NCBI RefSeq assembly: GCF_008329715.1 | Contig: NZ_VTSR01000009.1 | Location: 310,001-374,000 of the forward strand | Source of the DNA: Gimesia chilikensis | GTDB lineage: Bacteria > Planctomycetota > Planctomycetia > Planctomycetales > Planctomycetaceae | Length of the DNA: 64,000 nucleotides | Direction of reading: 5' to 3' | Shown here: positions 9,539 to 16,661 of the stretch, piece by piece | Layout: every line of letters begins with the position of its first letter | Position numbering within the stretch: the stretch's first letter is position 1 | The notes under the pieces: model-generated | Told to the model about the DNA's origin: nothing | Seen by the model: the letters and a program-made list of their open reading frames with translations, nothing else | Databases searched by the model: none | Position numbers and translations under genes: made by a program

Positions 9539-10036
9539 TCAGCCGGCGTAGAAGGGGTGAGATGCTTCACTCTTCTTGGCGATCATTTCATCAGCAGAAG
9601 GCTCATTCTTCATGGCCCGTGCGATGGCTTCCTTGGTGGCTTCGTAGTTGTAATCGAAGATCTTCTTGTCGTCGTCAGCTTCCCAGTGGATGAAGACACC
9701 ACAGACGATGACCAGCTCTTCGCACTGATCTTTAGGGATGACGCCTGCTTCAACGCTGTCTGCAACAGCTTTAGCGACGGCATACTGGGCAGGACCAAAC
9801 ATCTGAACGGCCTGCTTGGCACCTTTGATGGTCACTTTGGTAACCATGACGGTTGCGGGCTTAACGGCCAGGTTGGGTGTCAGAACAGCGAGCAGGTTGC
9901 TGTGACCCATTTTCTGGCTGGACAGGGCGTTTGCAAAGGCGGTCCCGACGGGGCCGTTTTTGTCACCAATCAACAGATCGATATGAGCAACTTCATTACC
10001 TTCACCGACAAGCGACTCACCGACAAACATAGACAT
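9539..10036 (-). CDS. fae: Formaldehyde-activating enzyme
   Basis: A 165-residue protein, close to the usual 160-170 length. It matches Fae along its whole length: GESLVGEGNEVAHIDLLIG at the N-terminus, with the catalytic His of the EVAHIDL motif, then GPAQYAVAKAVADSVEAG and KDQCEELVIVCGVFIHW. Fae catalyses condensation of formaldehyde with H4MPT to methylene-H4MPT, the entry to the C1 pathway. The product is the substrate of the dehydrogenase encoded just downstream. Planctomycetes were the first non-proteobacterial bacteria reported to hold these genes, and their role there (detoxification versus energy) is still uncertain. Confidence 0.95.
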   Translation of the reverse strand: MSMFVGESLVGEGNEVAHIDLLIGDKNGPVGTAFANALSSQKMGHSNLLAVLTPNLAVKPATVMVTKVTIKGAKQAVQMFGPAQYAVAKAVADSVEAGVIPKDQCEELVIVCGVFIHWEADDDKKIFDYNYEATKEAIARAMKNEPSADEMIAKKSEASHPFYAG

Positions 10037-10278
10037 TCTTCGTTCTCCATTTCATATGAGGTTTGCTTCGATATGCTTTCAGCACAATTTGAAAACGGAT
10101 CACGAATACCGCAGTCCTGAACGGACGGCGAAACAAACTGCGAAAGTCAGGTTCGCCTTGGATCATTCGTAGCCTGTATCAAGTAATAACAATTTAAGAA
10201 CCGGATTGCCAGTAAACGGCTGACATTCAGTTTAAATCCTCATAAAATTATCATGTCTCCAGGACCAATCCCGCTCTC

Positions 10279-11622
10279 ATGAATATTCGATCCACACATT
10301 CCGAAACTGATACTGCTGCCCTGCTGATTGTGGGTGCCAGCACACGGGCTGCTGCCGCCTCTGCGGTCCGCGCCGGCGTGCGCCCGATATGCGTCGATCA
10401 GTATGGCGATCAGGATCTGCATGCCATAGCGCGTGTGATCCCTCGGACATCTTCATCGGAAGACTGGCTGCACGAACTGGCTCCCCTGGCACCAATGGAA
10501 TGGATCTTTACAGGTGCCACGGAGAACCAGCGTGATCTGATTGCACAGATCAGCGAACAGCATGCACTGCGCGGCTGCGATCCTGACTGTCTGAGTCGTG
10601 TGCGAGATCCGTTTTTTTTAGAGACGCTGCTGTCCGAAAATTCGATCCGCATGTCCCCCTGTCGGTCAGTAGAAGCGAAGCCCGCCGATGCGGAAAACTG
10701 GCTCCTTAAGCCACTGAATAGTGCTGCCGGCCAGGGAATTCAATTCATGGGCGAGCGTCCTTGGAAGAACACTCCACCTGGCTATTTTTATCTGCAGCGA
10801 TATCAACCGGGGGCTCCCTTGTCGGCTCTGTATATCGCATTTCCGGAAGCGGTGGTCCTGGTGGGAGTGGCACTGCAGTTCTGTGGAAACCCGGCGCTGG
10901 GGGCTGCTGCATTTCAGTTCTGTGGCGGCGTGACGATCTCACCGGTCCCTGACAGTTTACGATCTGATCTCAAAGAACTGGGCACAACTGTCGCCCGGGG
11001 TTGTGGGATTCAGGGGCTATTTGGCTGTGATCTGATCGGGAACCCAAACGATGAAGAACCGCTCTGGCTGACCGAGGTCAATCCACGGTATACCGCGTTG
11101 ACAGAACTGTTCGAACTGCAATATCGAGTGCCGTTAATGGACTGGCACTTAAAGGCCTGTCGCTCGTTCGTGGAGGATTCTGTCGAATGCTTTTCGGCTG
11201 GTGAGGCGCAAATGGAACTCAAGCGTGCTGAGCGAGAGCCGCTTCAGCAAATCGCGAAAGGAATCCTCTATGCTCAACGAGACCGATCGGCTCCCGAGAT
11301 TCGTCTCTCGGGCATTTCAGACGATCTTTATGCGATCCCCGAAAGCGCCGATCTTCCCTATTCCGATACTTTCATCCCTCAAGGGACGCCATTTTGTTCG
11401 GTATTTGGATCAGGTAAGAATATCCGGGAAAGTCTGCAGGTCTTAGCGGGCCGGGTCAATAAATATCAAAGGTTGCTGGCACCAGGGGAATCAACGGAAG
11501 AATCTGGTGCCGATCCGCTTACCAGCCCAAGAACAGTAAAGGAACCGGAAAATCCATTTTTTTCTGGTTTTTCCACAAGCGTCCCGGGAGGACTTTCGTT
11601 TCTTGAAGAATCTCCTGATTGA
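10279..11622 (+). CDS. ATP-grasp family protein, likely associated with H4MPT C1 metabolism
   Basis: A 447-residue protein. The N-terminus is a Rossmann-like pre-grasp domain (ALLIVGASTRAAAASAVRAG). The ATP-grasp core has WLLKPLNSAAGQGIQFM (nucleotide lysine and Gly-rich loop) and the Mg-binding WLTEVNPRYTA. Proteins of this type occur in the H4MPT gene clusters of methylotrophs as a predicted carboligase of unknown substrate. It is divergent from fae with a 242-bp gap holding both promoters. A role in finishing the H4MPT side chain by ligation would fit, but it is inference. Confidence 0.75.
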   Translation: MNIRSTHSETDTAALLIVGASTRAAAASAVRAGVRPICVDQYGDQDLHAIARVIPRTSSSEDWLHELAPLAPMEWIFTGATENQRDLIAQISEQHALRGCDPDCLSRVRDPFFLETLLSENSIRMSPCRSVEAKPADAENWLLKPLNSAAGQGIQFMGERPWKNTPPGYFYLQRYQPGAPLSALYIAFPEAVVLVGVALQFCGNPALGAAAFQFCGGVTISPVPDSLRSDLKELGTTVARGCGIQGLFGCDLIGNPNDEEPLWLTEVNPRYTALTELFELQYRVPLMDWHLKACRSFVEDSVECFSAGEAQMELKRAEREPLQQIAKGILYAQRDRSAPEIRLSGISDDLYAIPESADLPYSDTFIPQGTPFCSVFGSGKNIRESLQVLAGRVNKYQRLLAPGESTEESGADPLTSPRTVKEPENPFFSGFSTSVPGGLSFLEESPD

Positions 11623-11820
11623 CTATAAAATCGAAATCAATCGCATTCCGCGTTTCGGATTGAGTTTGCAAGGTCTTCCGGGCCGGGTATAGTCGATACT
11701 TGCGTGTCTGGTTTTCTCTGAAACGACTCCAGTCTCAGCGTTCAAACAGACGACATAATATTTCACAGATGATCGACCGTTCCGGTTCATCAAGCAGCAT
11801 GAAGGAAAAAGTCAGGACCG

Positions 11821-13173
11821 ATGGCCAAGTCAACAGACATCAAAATTGTTGAGGCAAAATTTTCAACGGAACAAGTTCCCTTTCGCACGCCCCTGAAATT
11901 TGGTGGTCGGGTGATGGACAGCAGCGTGCTGCTGAACGTGGAAGTGATCGTTGAAACACGCTCAGGAAAACAGGGCATCGGAATCGGCAGTATGCCGGCC
12001 GGGAACATCTGGGCCTGGCCTTCGAGCGTGGTCAGTCCTGAAGATGCTCTGAAAGCGATGATCGAGTTTCTGGAAGAAGCGGTGGAAATCGCCAACATCT
12101 GCCCGGAAATCGCTCATCCCATCGACCTGATGTATCACATTTCCGCTGAATATCACTTCATGGCCAAGAAAATTGCCAAGAAGCTGGGACTGGCGGAAGA
12201 GATTCCGGAACTGGCGCAGCTGGTCGCATCCAGCCCCCTGGACGCCGCCATTCACGATGGTTTCGGCCGGGCCAATCATATTAACAGCTACAACGGTCTG
12301 TCTGCTGAGTACATGGCGCATGACCTGACCGAATACCTGGACGATCAGTTTGCCGGCGAATACCTGGATCAGTACACGCTCCGCGATCCTAAACCGACTC
12401 TGCCGCTGTATCACCTGGTGGGAGCCCTCGATCCGATTACCGAAGCTGACGTTGCCGAGCGGATCGACGATGGCCTGCCGGAAACCCTGGGCGAGTGGAT
12501 CAAGGCTGACGGTTTGACGCATCTTAAGATCAAACTGTCGGGGGACAATCTGGATTGGGACATCAGCCGTGTGATCGCGGTCGAAAATGAAGCCGCCAAG
12601 GCCCAGGCCGAACGCGGTCAGGATACCTGGTGCTACTCGCTCGACTTCAACGAAAAGTGTGAGAACGTCGATTACGTGCTGGACTTCTTGAACAAAGTTC
12701 AGGAGCAGTCCCCGGCTGCCTTTGATCGGGTGCAGTACATCGAACAGCCGACCAATCGGGATCTCAAAGCCAACCCCGAAAATAAAATGCACGAAGCCGC
12801 CAAGATCAAACCGGTGGTGATCGATGAATCGCTGGTCGACTACGAATCGCTGCTCTTGAGCCGCGATCTGGGTTATTCCGGCGTGGCACTCAAAGCCTGC
12901 AAGGGGCAGACCGAATCGCTGTTCCTCGGGGCCGCTGCTCAGAAGTTCGACATGTTCCTCTGCGTGCAGGACCTGACCTGCTGCGGTTATTCGTTCCTGC
13001 ACTCCGCAAGCCTGGCCGCCCGTATTCCCACGGTTGCGGCGATTGAAGGCAACGGACGGCAGTACTGTCCGGGACCGAACAAGAAGTGGAGCCGCTCCTA
13101 TCCCGGGATGTTCAAACTCACCGATGGTACCGTAAAGACCGGTGAGCTGAACGGAGACGGGCTGGGCTTCTGA
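11821..13173 (+). CDS. Enolase-superfamily enzyme (muconate-lactonising-like)
   Basis: A 450-residue protein with the enolase-superfamily arrangement: a capping domain, then a TIM barrel. Visible catalytic candidates are the K236-x-K238 motif (THLKIKLS), metal ligands D275 (SLDFNE), E308 (YIEQP) and D335 (VIDES), and K358 (VALKACKG) on the opposite face. This layout is that of the muconate cycloisomerase / o-succinylbenzoate synthase / dipeptide epimerase subgroup. The N-terminal part is longer than in classic members, with an inserted helical region at about 75-150. The substrate cannot be told from sequence. No pathway genes flank it. Confidence 0.8.
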   Translation: MAKSTDIKIVEAKFSTEQVPFRTPLKFGGRVMDSSVLLNVEVIVETRSGKQGIGIGSMPAGNIWAWPSSVVSPEDALKAMIEFLEEAVEIANICPEIAHPIDLMYHISAEYHFMAKKIAKKLGLAEEIPELAQLVASSPLDAAIHDGFGRANHINSYNGLSAEYMAHDLTEYLDDQFAGEYLDQYTLRDPKPTLPLYHLVGALDPITEADVAERIDDGLPETLGEWIKADGLTHLKIKLSGDNLDWDISRVIAVENEAAKAQAERGQDTWCYSLDFNEKCENVDYVLDFLNKVQEQSPAAFDRVQYIEQPTNRDLKANPENKMHEAAKIKPVVIDESLVDYESLLLSRDLGYSGVALKACKGQTESLFLGAAAQKFDMFLCVQDLTCCGYSFLHSASLAARIPTVAAIEGNGRQYCPGPNKKWSRSYPGMFKLTDGTVKTGELNGDGLGF

Positions 13174-13197
13174 GCTGCTCTCAGCGTAACGCTCGTC

Positions 13198-13902
13198 TTA
13201 CCAGGACCGGTTGCGCTGTTGGTACATCTGGAAGTTGAAGACGCCGAACAGTGCGAACATGATTCCCGCGTAGCGCATATGCTGTGAAAAAAAATAAACG
13301 GCCAGACCGCCGGCGACGACCATCGATATCTGCAGCGCCAGGATATCGCCCCGGTAACGTTTGACCGACTTGCAGATATCTTCGCAGATGTGTCCGCCAT
13401 CCAAGGGGAGTACGGGTGCCAGGTTAATCAGCCCCCAGTAGAGGTTGATAAAGATCAGGTCATAAAAGGCGAGGCCTATATACCCTCGCGCCTGTGGGCT
13501 GAAGCCGTCCCAGAGGCCGAAGCGGATCGAATAATAGCGGAAGACCCACACGATGCCGAACAGGATGAACCCGGCCATCGGGCCGGCGGCGGAAATGATG
13601 ATCGAGCGTTGTGTGGTCAGCCCTGAATAAGGCTGATAGACGGCCAGACCGCCGAAATGGTAGAGGATAATCTGGGGAGGCCAGCCGAATATTTTCGCCA
13701 TGATGGCGTGTCCCAGTTCGTGAACCAGGATCGAGACGAACACGCAGGCGATCCAGATCCAGGTGAATTTCAGATCGTCTGGATTCCAGCCCATGAAGGC
13801 AGCTACAACCCAGAACAGTGGATGCACGCGAATGGGAATGCCAAATATGGAAAAACGTAAATCAAATTCTGTGGGAGCGACATTTCCCAGCATCAGCTTC
13901 AC
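13198..13902 (-). CDS. Site-2 protease family (M50) membrane metalloprotease
   Basis: A 234-residue polytopic membrane protein with the zinc motif H61-E-x-x-H65 inside a membrane helix (SILVHELGHAIMAKIFG) and the second motif LPLDGGHI, where the Asp is the third zinc ligand. It has no PDZ domain, so it belongs to the short M50B type, not RseP. Such proteases cut membrane segments of regulators. The substrate is unknown. It converges with the enolase-like gene (24 bp between stops) and is divergent from the retron. Confidence 0.88.
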   Translation of the reverse strand: MKLMLGNVAPTEFDLRFSIFGIPIRVHPLFWVVAAFMGWNPDDLKFTWIWIACVFVSILVHELGHAIMAKIFGWPPQIILYHFGGLAVYQPYSGLTTQRSIIISAAGPMAGFILFGIVWVFRYYSIRFGLWDGFSPQARGYIGLAFYDLIFINLYWGLINLAPVLPLDGGHICEDICKSVKRYRGDILALQISMVVAGGLAVYFFSQHMRYAGIMFALFGVFNFQMYQQRNRSW

Positions 13903-14160
13903 TTTCTATTGTTGTATTGATCCCGGAATGGAAGTTTCAATCCGGTTTAGAGGACAGCATATCGCCTGGTCAACAGAAATGCACTCCTGCATAGTCCGGA
14001 CCGGCAGTGGCACTGTAGTCAGGTCCTGAAAACAGGGCAATTGCAGTTTGGAGGTCCAAAATCGGACAATTTGACCGCATTTGCCATGGTTCACACAGTT
14101 TAGGGTACAGATTTCCTGCACGAAAAATCAGGGTGAGACCTGAATTCAATGGACTTAACA
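13903..14160. other. Intergenic region between the M50 gene and the retron promoter
   Basis: About 258 bp without a recognisable gene. It holds the M50 gene promoter on the minus strand. No strong structure was seen here compared with the retron RNA that follows. Confidence 0.5.
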
Positions 14161-14188
14161 TTGACGCATCTCACGAAAAGGATACGAT
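14161..14188 (+). promoter_or_regulatory. Predicted sigma-70-type promoter of the retron RNA
   Basis: TTGACG (14161-14166) and TACGAT (14183-14188) are separated by 16 bp. A start about 7 nt downstream of the -10 falls at about 14195, almost exactly where the a1 arm of the retron RNA begins (14198). The -10 matches consensus at only four of six positions. The position is the main support. Confidence 0.55.
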
Positions 14189-14197
14189 TTGCAGTCA

Positions 14198-14379
14198 GAT
14201 GGGCAGTGGGTCGCACAAGCTCTGACTCTGAATGAATCCTGACCGATTTCTCAGAGCACTGCGGGGATACCCCGCGGGAGAAGAATTGACCAGACTACGA
14301 CAGGTGAAGTGTCGCAACGAAAGACCATTTTCGTTGCAACACTTCGTCACAGGATGGGTTGTGCGGCCCGCTGGCCATT
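14198..14379 (+). ncRNA. Predicted retron msr-msd RNA
   Basis: The ends form a long a1/a2 stem: 14198-14218 pairs with 14359-14379, 20 of 21 positions paired (17 Watson-Crick, 3 G-U, one G-G mismatch at 14203/14374). G14219 directly after a1 sits in AAGC, where retrons place the branching guanosine. The msr part then has two short hairpins: CTCTGA 14226-14231 with TCAGAG 14251-14256, and GCGGGG/CCCCGC at 14261-14275. The msd part is an 18-bp hairpin (14306-14323 with 14328-14345) with one C-A mismatch and a 4-nt loop. The order a1, branch G, msr, msd, a2, RT gene is canonical. The 5' copy of CTCTGA (14220-14225) could pair instead of the second copy. Confidence 0.85.
14306..14345 (+). repeat. 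Long msd inverted repeat of the retron
   Basis: The arms GAAGTGTCGCAACGAAAG (14306-14323) and 14328-14345 are complementary except for C14313/A14338, counting one closing G-U pair. The loop is ACCA. In retrons this hairpin becomes the double-stranded part of the msDNA. Confidence 0.9.
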
Positions 14380-14437
14380 GTTTTGCGCTGACCCGCTTTT
14401 GATCCGCATAGCATTGAACTGACTCCAGGTTATTCGA

Positions 14438-15715
14438 ATGGGCTTATTTGATTTTATTCGCCAGCTCTTCGGGTCCCCTCCCGACCGCTCCGGTCAGGCA
14501 GCGGCTCCCGATCCTGTCCCTGAGCCGGCCCCCCACGAACCACCTCAGAAGCGACGCCCCGTCCGTCTGCATCCGCTCCGCTATCCCAAGAGACGACCAC
14601 GGACTGAGTATAATATTGAAGAAGTCCCGGCGCCCCCCTACGAGTTGGCCCGCTACGGTGCGATGACCGGTCATTATTTTGACATGACCCAGGACACGGA
14701 TGCAGCGCAGCTGAGCCGTCATGAACTGCCTCAGTTCGCGACACCATTGGAACTGGCCCAGTGGCTGGAAATTCCACTGGGAAAACTCGCCTGGCTGACA
14801 CATCGTTACAATCACAGCGACGGTCCGGAAGATGTAAAGGAGTCGCACTACACTTATCACTGGTTGCCCAAACGGAACGGGTTTCGGCTGATTGAAGCGC
14901 CGCGTCCGTTCATCAAAATGGCACAGCAGCAGATCCAGCAGGAAATCTTGAGCCGGATCCCCATGCACCATAGTGCCCACGGTTTTGTCTCGGGGCATTC
15001 CCCCGTGACCAATGCCCGACCGCACGCAGGCAAACGGGTGGTGTTGAAATTCGACCTGGAAAACTTCTATGCGAACGTGAAGTTCTCGCGTGTCGTTTCA
15101 ATTTTTCGCAGCCTGGGTTACTGCCGGGAAGCTGCCCTCTGGCTGGCGCGTCTGACGACTTCAGCGATTCCGGCGAACCTGCCCTTTCCCGATGGGACGC
15201 TGCGGCCGCTGCTACCCTATCTGTCACGTCACCTGCCACAAGGGGCACCGACGTCCCCTGCTCTGGCTAATCTGTCAGCTTACTCACTGGACGTACGGCT
15301 GTCGGGACTGGCACGATCCTTTGGAGCCGATTACACACGCTATGCAGACGACCTCACCTTCTCAGGGTCAGAAGCATTTTTGCGTTCGCTGAAGGTGTTT
15401 ATCCCCCTGGTCCAGCAGGTGATCCGTTCGGAACGCTTTCAGGTTAACTTATCGAAACGGCGGGTGATCAGAAATAATCAGCGACAGACCGTCACGGGCG
15501 TTGTTGTGAACGATCACACGAATGTGTCCCGCAAGGAATTTGACCGTCTGAAAGCGATTCTCACGAATTGCATTCGCCAGGGTCCAGAGACGCAAAACCG
15601 GGAACAGCATCCTGATTTTGCAAATCATCTGCGGGGCAAAATCGCTCATGTGCAGCAGCTCAACCCGAATCGTGGTCAGCGGTTACTGCATCTCTACGAA
15701 CAGATTCGCTGGTAA
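14438..15715 (+). CDS. Retron-type reverse transcriptase
   Basis: A 425-residue protein. The RT core begins near residue 100 and has the retron hallmarks in order: fingers HWLPKRNGFRLIEAP (141-155), the retron-specific NAxxH as N192-ARP-H196, motif A LKFDLENFY with D206, motif B QGAPTSP (268-274), catalytic Y302-A-D-D305, and VTG (352-354) in TVTGVVVN. The first ~95 residues are an extension: a start MGLFDFIRQLFG, then a Pro/Arg-rich stretch, with no domain I recognise. The predicted msr-msd RNA lies 58 bp upstream, as in retrons. No group II intron maturase or DNA-binding domain is present and no DGR features were seen. The enzyme should make branched msDNA. A defence role is inferred from other retrons. 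Confidence 0.93.
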   Translation: MGLFDFIRQLFGSPPDRSGQAAAPDPVPEPAPHEPPQKRRPVRLHPLRYPKRRPRTEYNIEEVPAPPYELARYGAMTGHYFDMTQDTDAAQLSRHELPQFATPLELAQWLEIPLGKLAWLTHRYNHSDGPEDVKESHYTYHWLPKRNGFRLIEAPRPFIKMAQQQIQQEILSRIPMHHSAHGFVSGHSPVTNARPHAGKRVVLKFDLENFYANVKFSRVVSIFRSLGYCREAALWLARLTTSAIPANLPFPDGTLRPLLPYLSRHLPQGAPTSPALANLSAYSLDVRLSGLARSFGADYTRYADDLTFSGSEAFLRSLKVFIPLVQQVIRSERFQVNLSKRRVIRNNQRQTVTGVVVNDHTNVSRKEFDRLKAILTNCIRQGPETQNREQHPDFANHLRGKIAHVQQLNPNRGQRLLHLYEQIRW

Positions 15716-15813
15716 GCGCAACACGCGAATCTGCCTTGTCTCAGTGACGCTTTTTGCGACATAATAGAGGCCCGGTCTCAGTTGCCAATCCGGTTTTTCG
15801 AGGCCTTTTTTGA

Positions 15814-15851
15814 TCCCTGCTGAGGATTCGTTCGTTCTGATCAGCAGGGAG
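15814..15851 (+). promoter_or_regulatory. Hairpin that buries the Shine-Dalgarno of the membrane-protein gene
   Basis: A perfect 10-bp inverted repeat, TCCCTGCTGA 15814-15823 with TCAGCAGGGA 15841-15850, has a 17-nt loop. The SD-like AGGGAG (15846-15851) lies in the 3' arm, 8 nt before ATG 15860. Folding would hide the ribosome site, so translation is probably controlled. Confidence 0.7.
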
Positions 15852-15859
15852 ACGAATTC

Positions 15860-16657
15860 ATGCTGACGCCCTTCGACCAGATTGGATTTGCTGTGGGTGG
15901 ATTGATAAGAATCCTGTTCAAAAGCATCAGCCCCTATATGAAAGACCTGCTGAAGCCGGTTACCCGCTTCCTGGTAGGGCTGATTGCTATTCCTATCTTC
16001 CACCTATTCATGCATAAAGTGGCTCGGGTTCAGGAAATTGATGAAGAACTCGAGAAAGACCTGGAACAGTGGTTCCGTGGCTCCCTGCTCCTCTTAGCGG
16101 CCACAGCAAACATGGAAGCAGCGCTGTTCGGCTGGGTTCCAATGAGTCTACAGGGAACTGAGGGCTGGGTATTGATGGGATTCCGCATCATGCTCGCCAT
16201 TGGTGTGATCGAAGCGATGCCTGATCAGGAGCTATTCTCGATTATTCACCCCGGACCACCGAAGCTGAAACTCTCAAAAGAATACGGAATCCTGCGTGAA
16301 CTCAAAGAGAAATGGGCAGCGATCCTCAAAGGGATCCTCTGCCAGCATATCAACCGTTCTTCGCCTGTGTTCGCAATTCTCGCGGCGATCGCCCCGGGAA
16401 ACGTAGGCTGGGTCTGCTACGGGATGGCAATCACGCAATACCTGATCATCGGCCTGGTGACCTCACGCGATCGCGCGTTGGATGTGCTCTCGGAGTTTGA
16501 CCGTCAGGTCAACCAGCGGCGACGGGAACTGATAGAAGAATTCGACCTGGATGAATCCGAGGTTGAAGCAGCCGACCGTAAAAACTGCGCTGAGAAACTC
16601 GACAGCGAGACAACGCCTGCCGAGGCGGACACCGATCAGTCGAAGGCGTCCGCCTGA
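15860..16657 (+). CDS. Multi-pass membrane protein of unknown function, possible retron partner
   Basis: A 265-residue protein. I see about four to five hydrophobic stretches (about 9-24, 37-52, 72-94, 108-126 and 170-200), with charged cytoplasmic parts between. The C-terminal ~60 residues are soluble and acidic. I do not recognise a family. The start is supported by AGGGAG 8 nt upstream, but that site lies in a hairpin (15814-15850). The gene follows the RT gene by 144 bp on the same strand. Several retron types use a membrane protein as toxin effector, so this is the only nearby candidate. It may instead be an unrelated conserved membrane protein with its own promoter (CATAAT at about 15760). 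Its stop is 4 bp from the topA stop. Confidence 0.7.
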   Translation: MLTPFDQIGFAVGGLIRILFKSISPYMKDLLKPVTRFLVGLIAIPIFHLFMHKVARVQEIDEELEKDLEQWFRGSLLLLAATANMEAALFGWVPMSLQGTEGWVLMGFRIMLAIGVIEAMPDQELFSIIHPGPPKLKLSKEYGILRELKEKWAAILKGILCQHINRSSPVFAILAAIAPGNVGWVCYGMAITQYLIIGLVTSRDRALDVLSEFDRQVNQRRRELIEEFDLDESEVEAADRKNCAEKLDSETTPAEADTDQSKASA

Positions 16658-16661
16658 GCGA

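Noticed and set aside
11962-13002. Minus-strand 346-aa frame inside the enolase-like gene
   Set aside because: Antisense to a gene with all catalytic residues of its family; no motif of its own.
14141-14427. Alternative a1/a2 pairing of ACCTG...TTCAATG (about 14139-14151) with CATTGAA...CAGGT (14412-14429)
   Set aside because: It needs two short blocks of 5 and 7 bp with an uneven internal loop, while 14198-14218/14359-14379 pairs almost without break and places the branching G correctly.
14438-15715. Reading the RT as a group II intron or diversity-generating retroelement
   Set aside because: There is no maturase or intron domain V sequence, and no template/variable repeat pair was seen. 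The NAxxH and VTG motifs and the upstream RNA are those of retrons.
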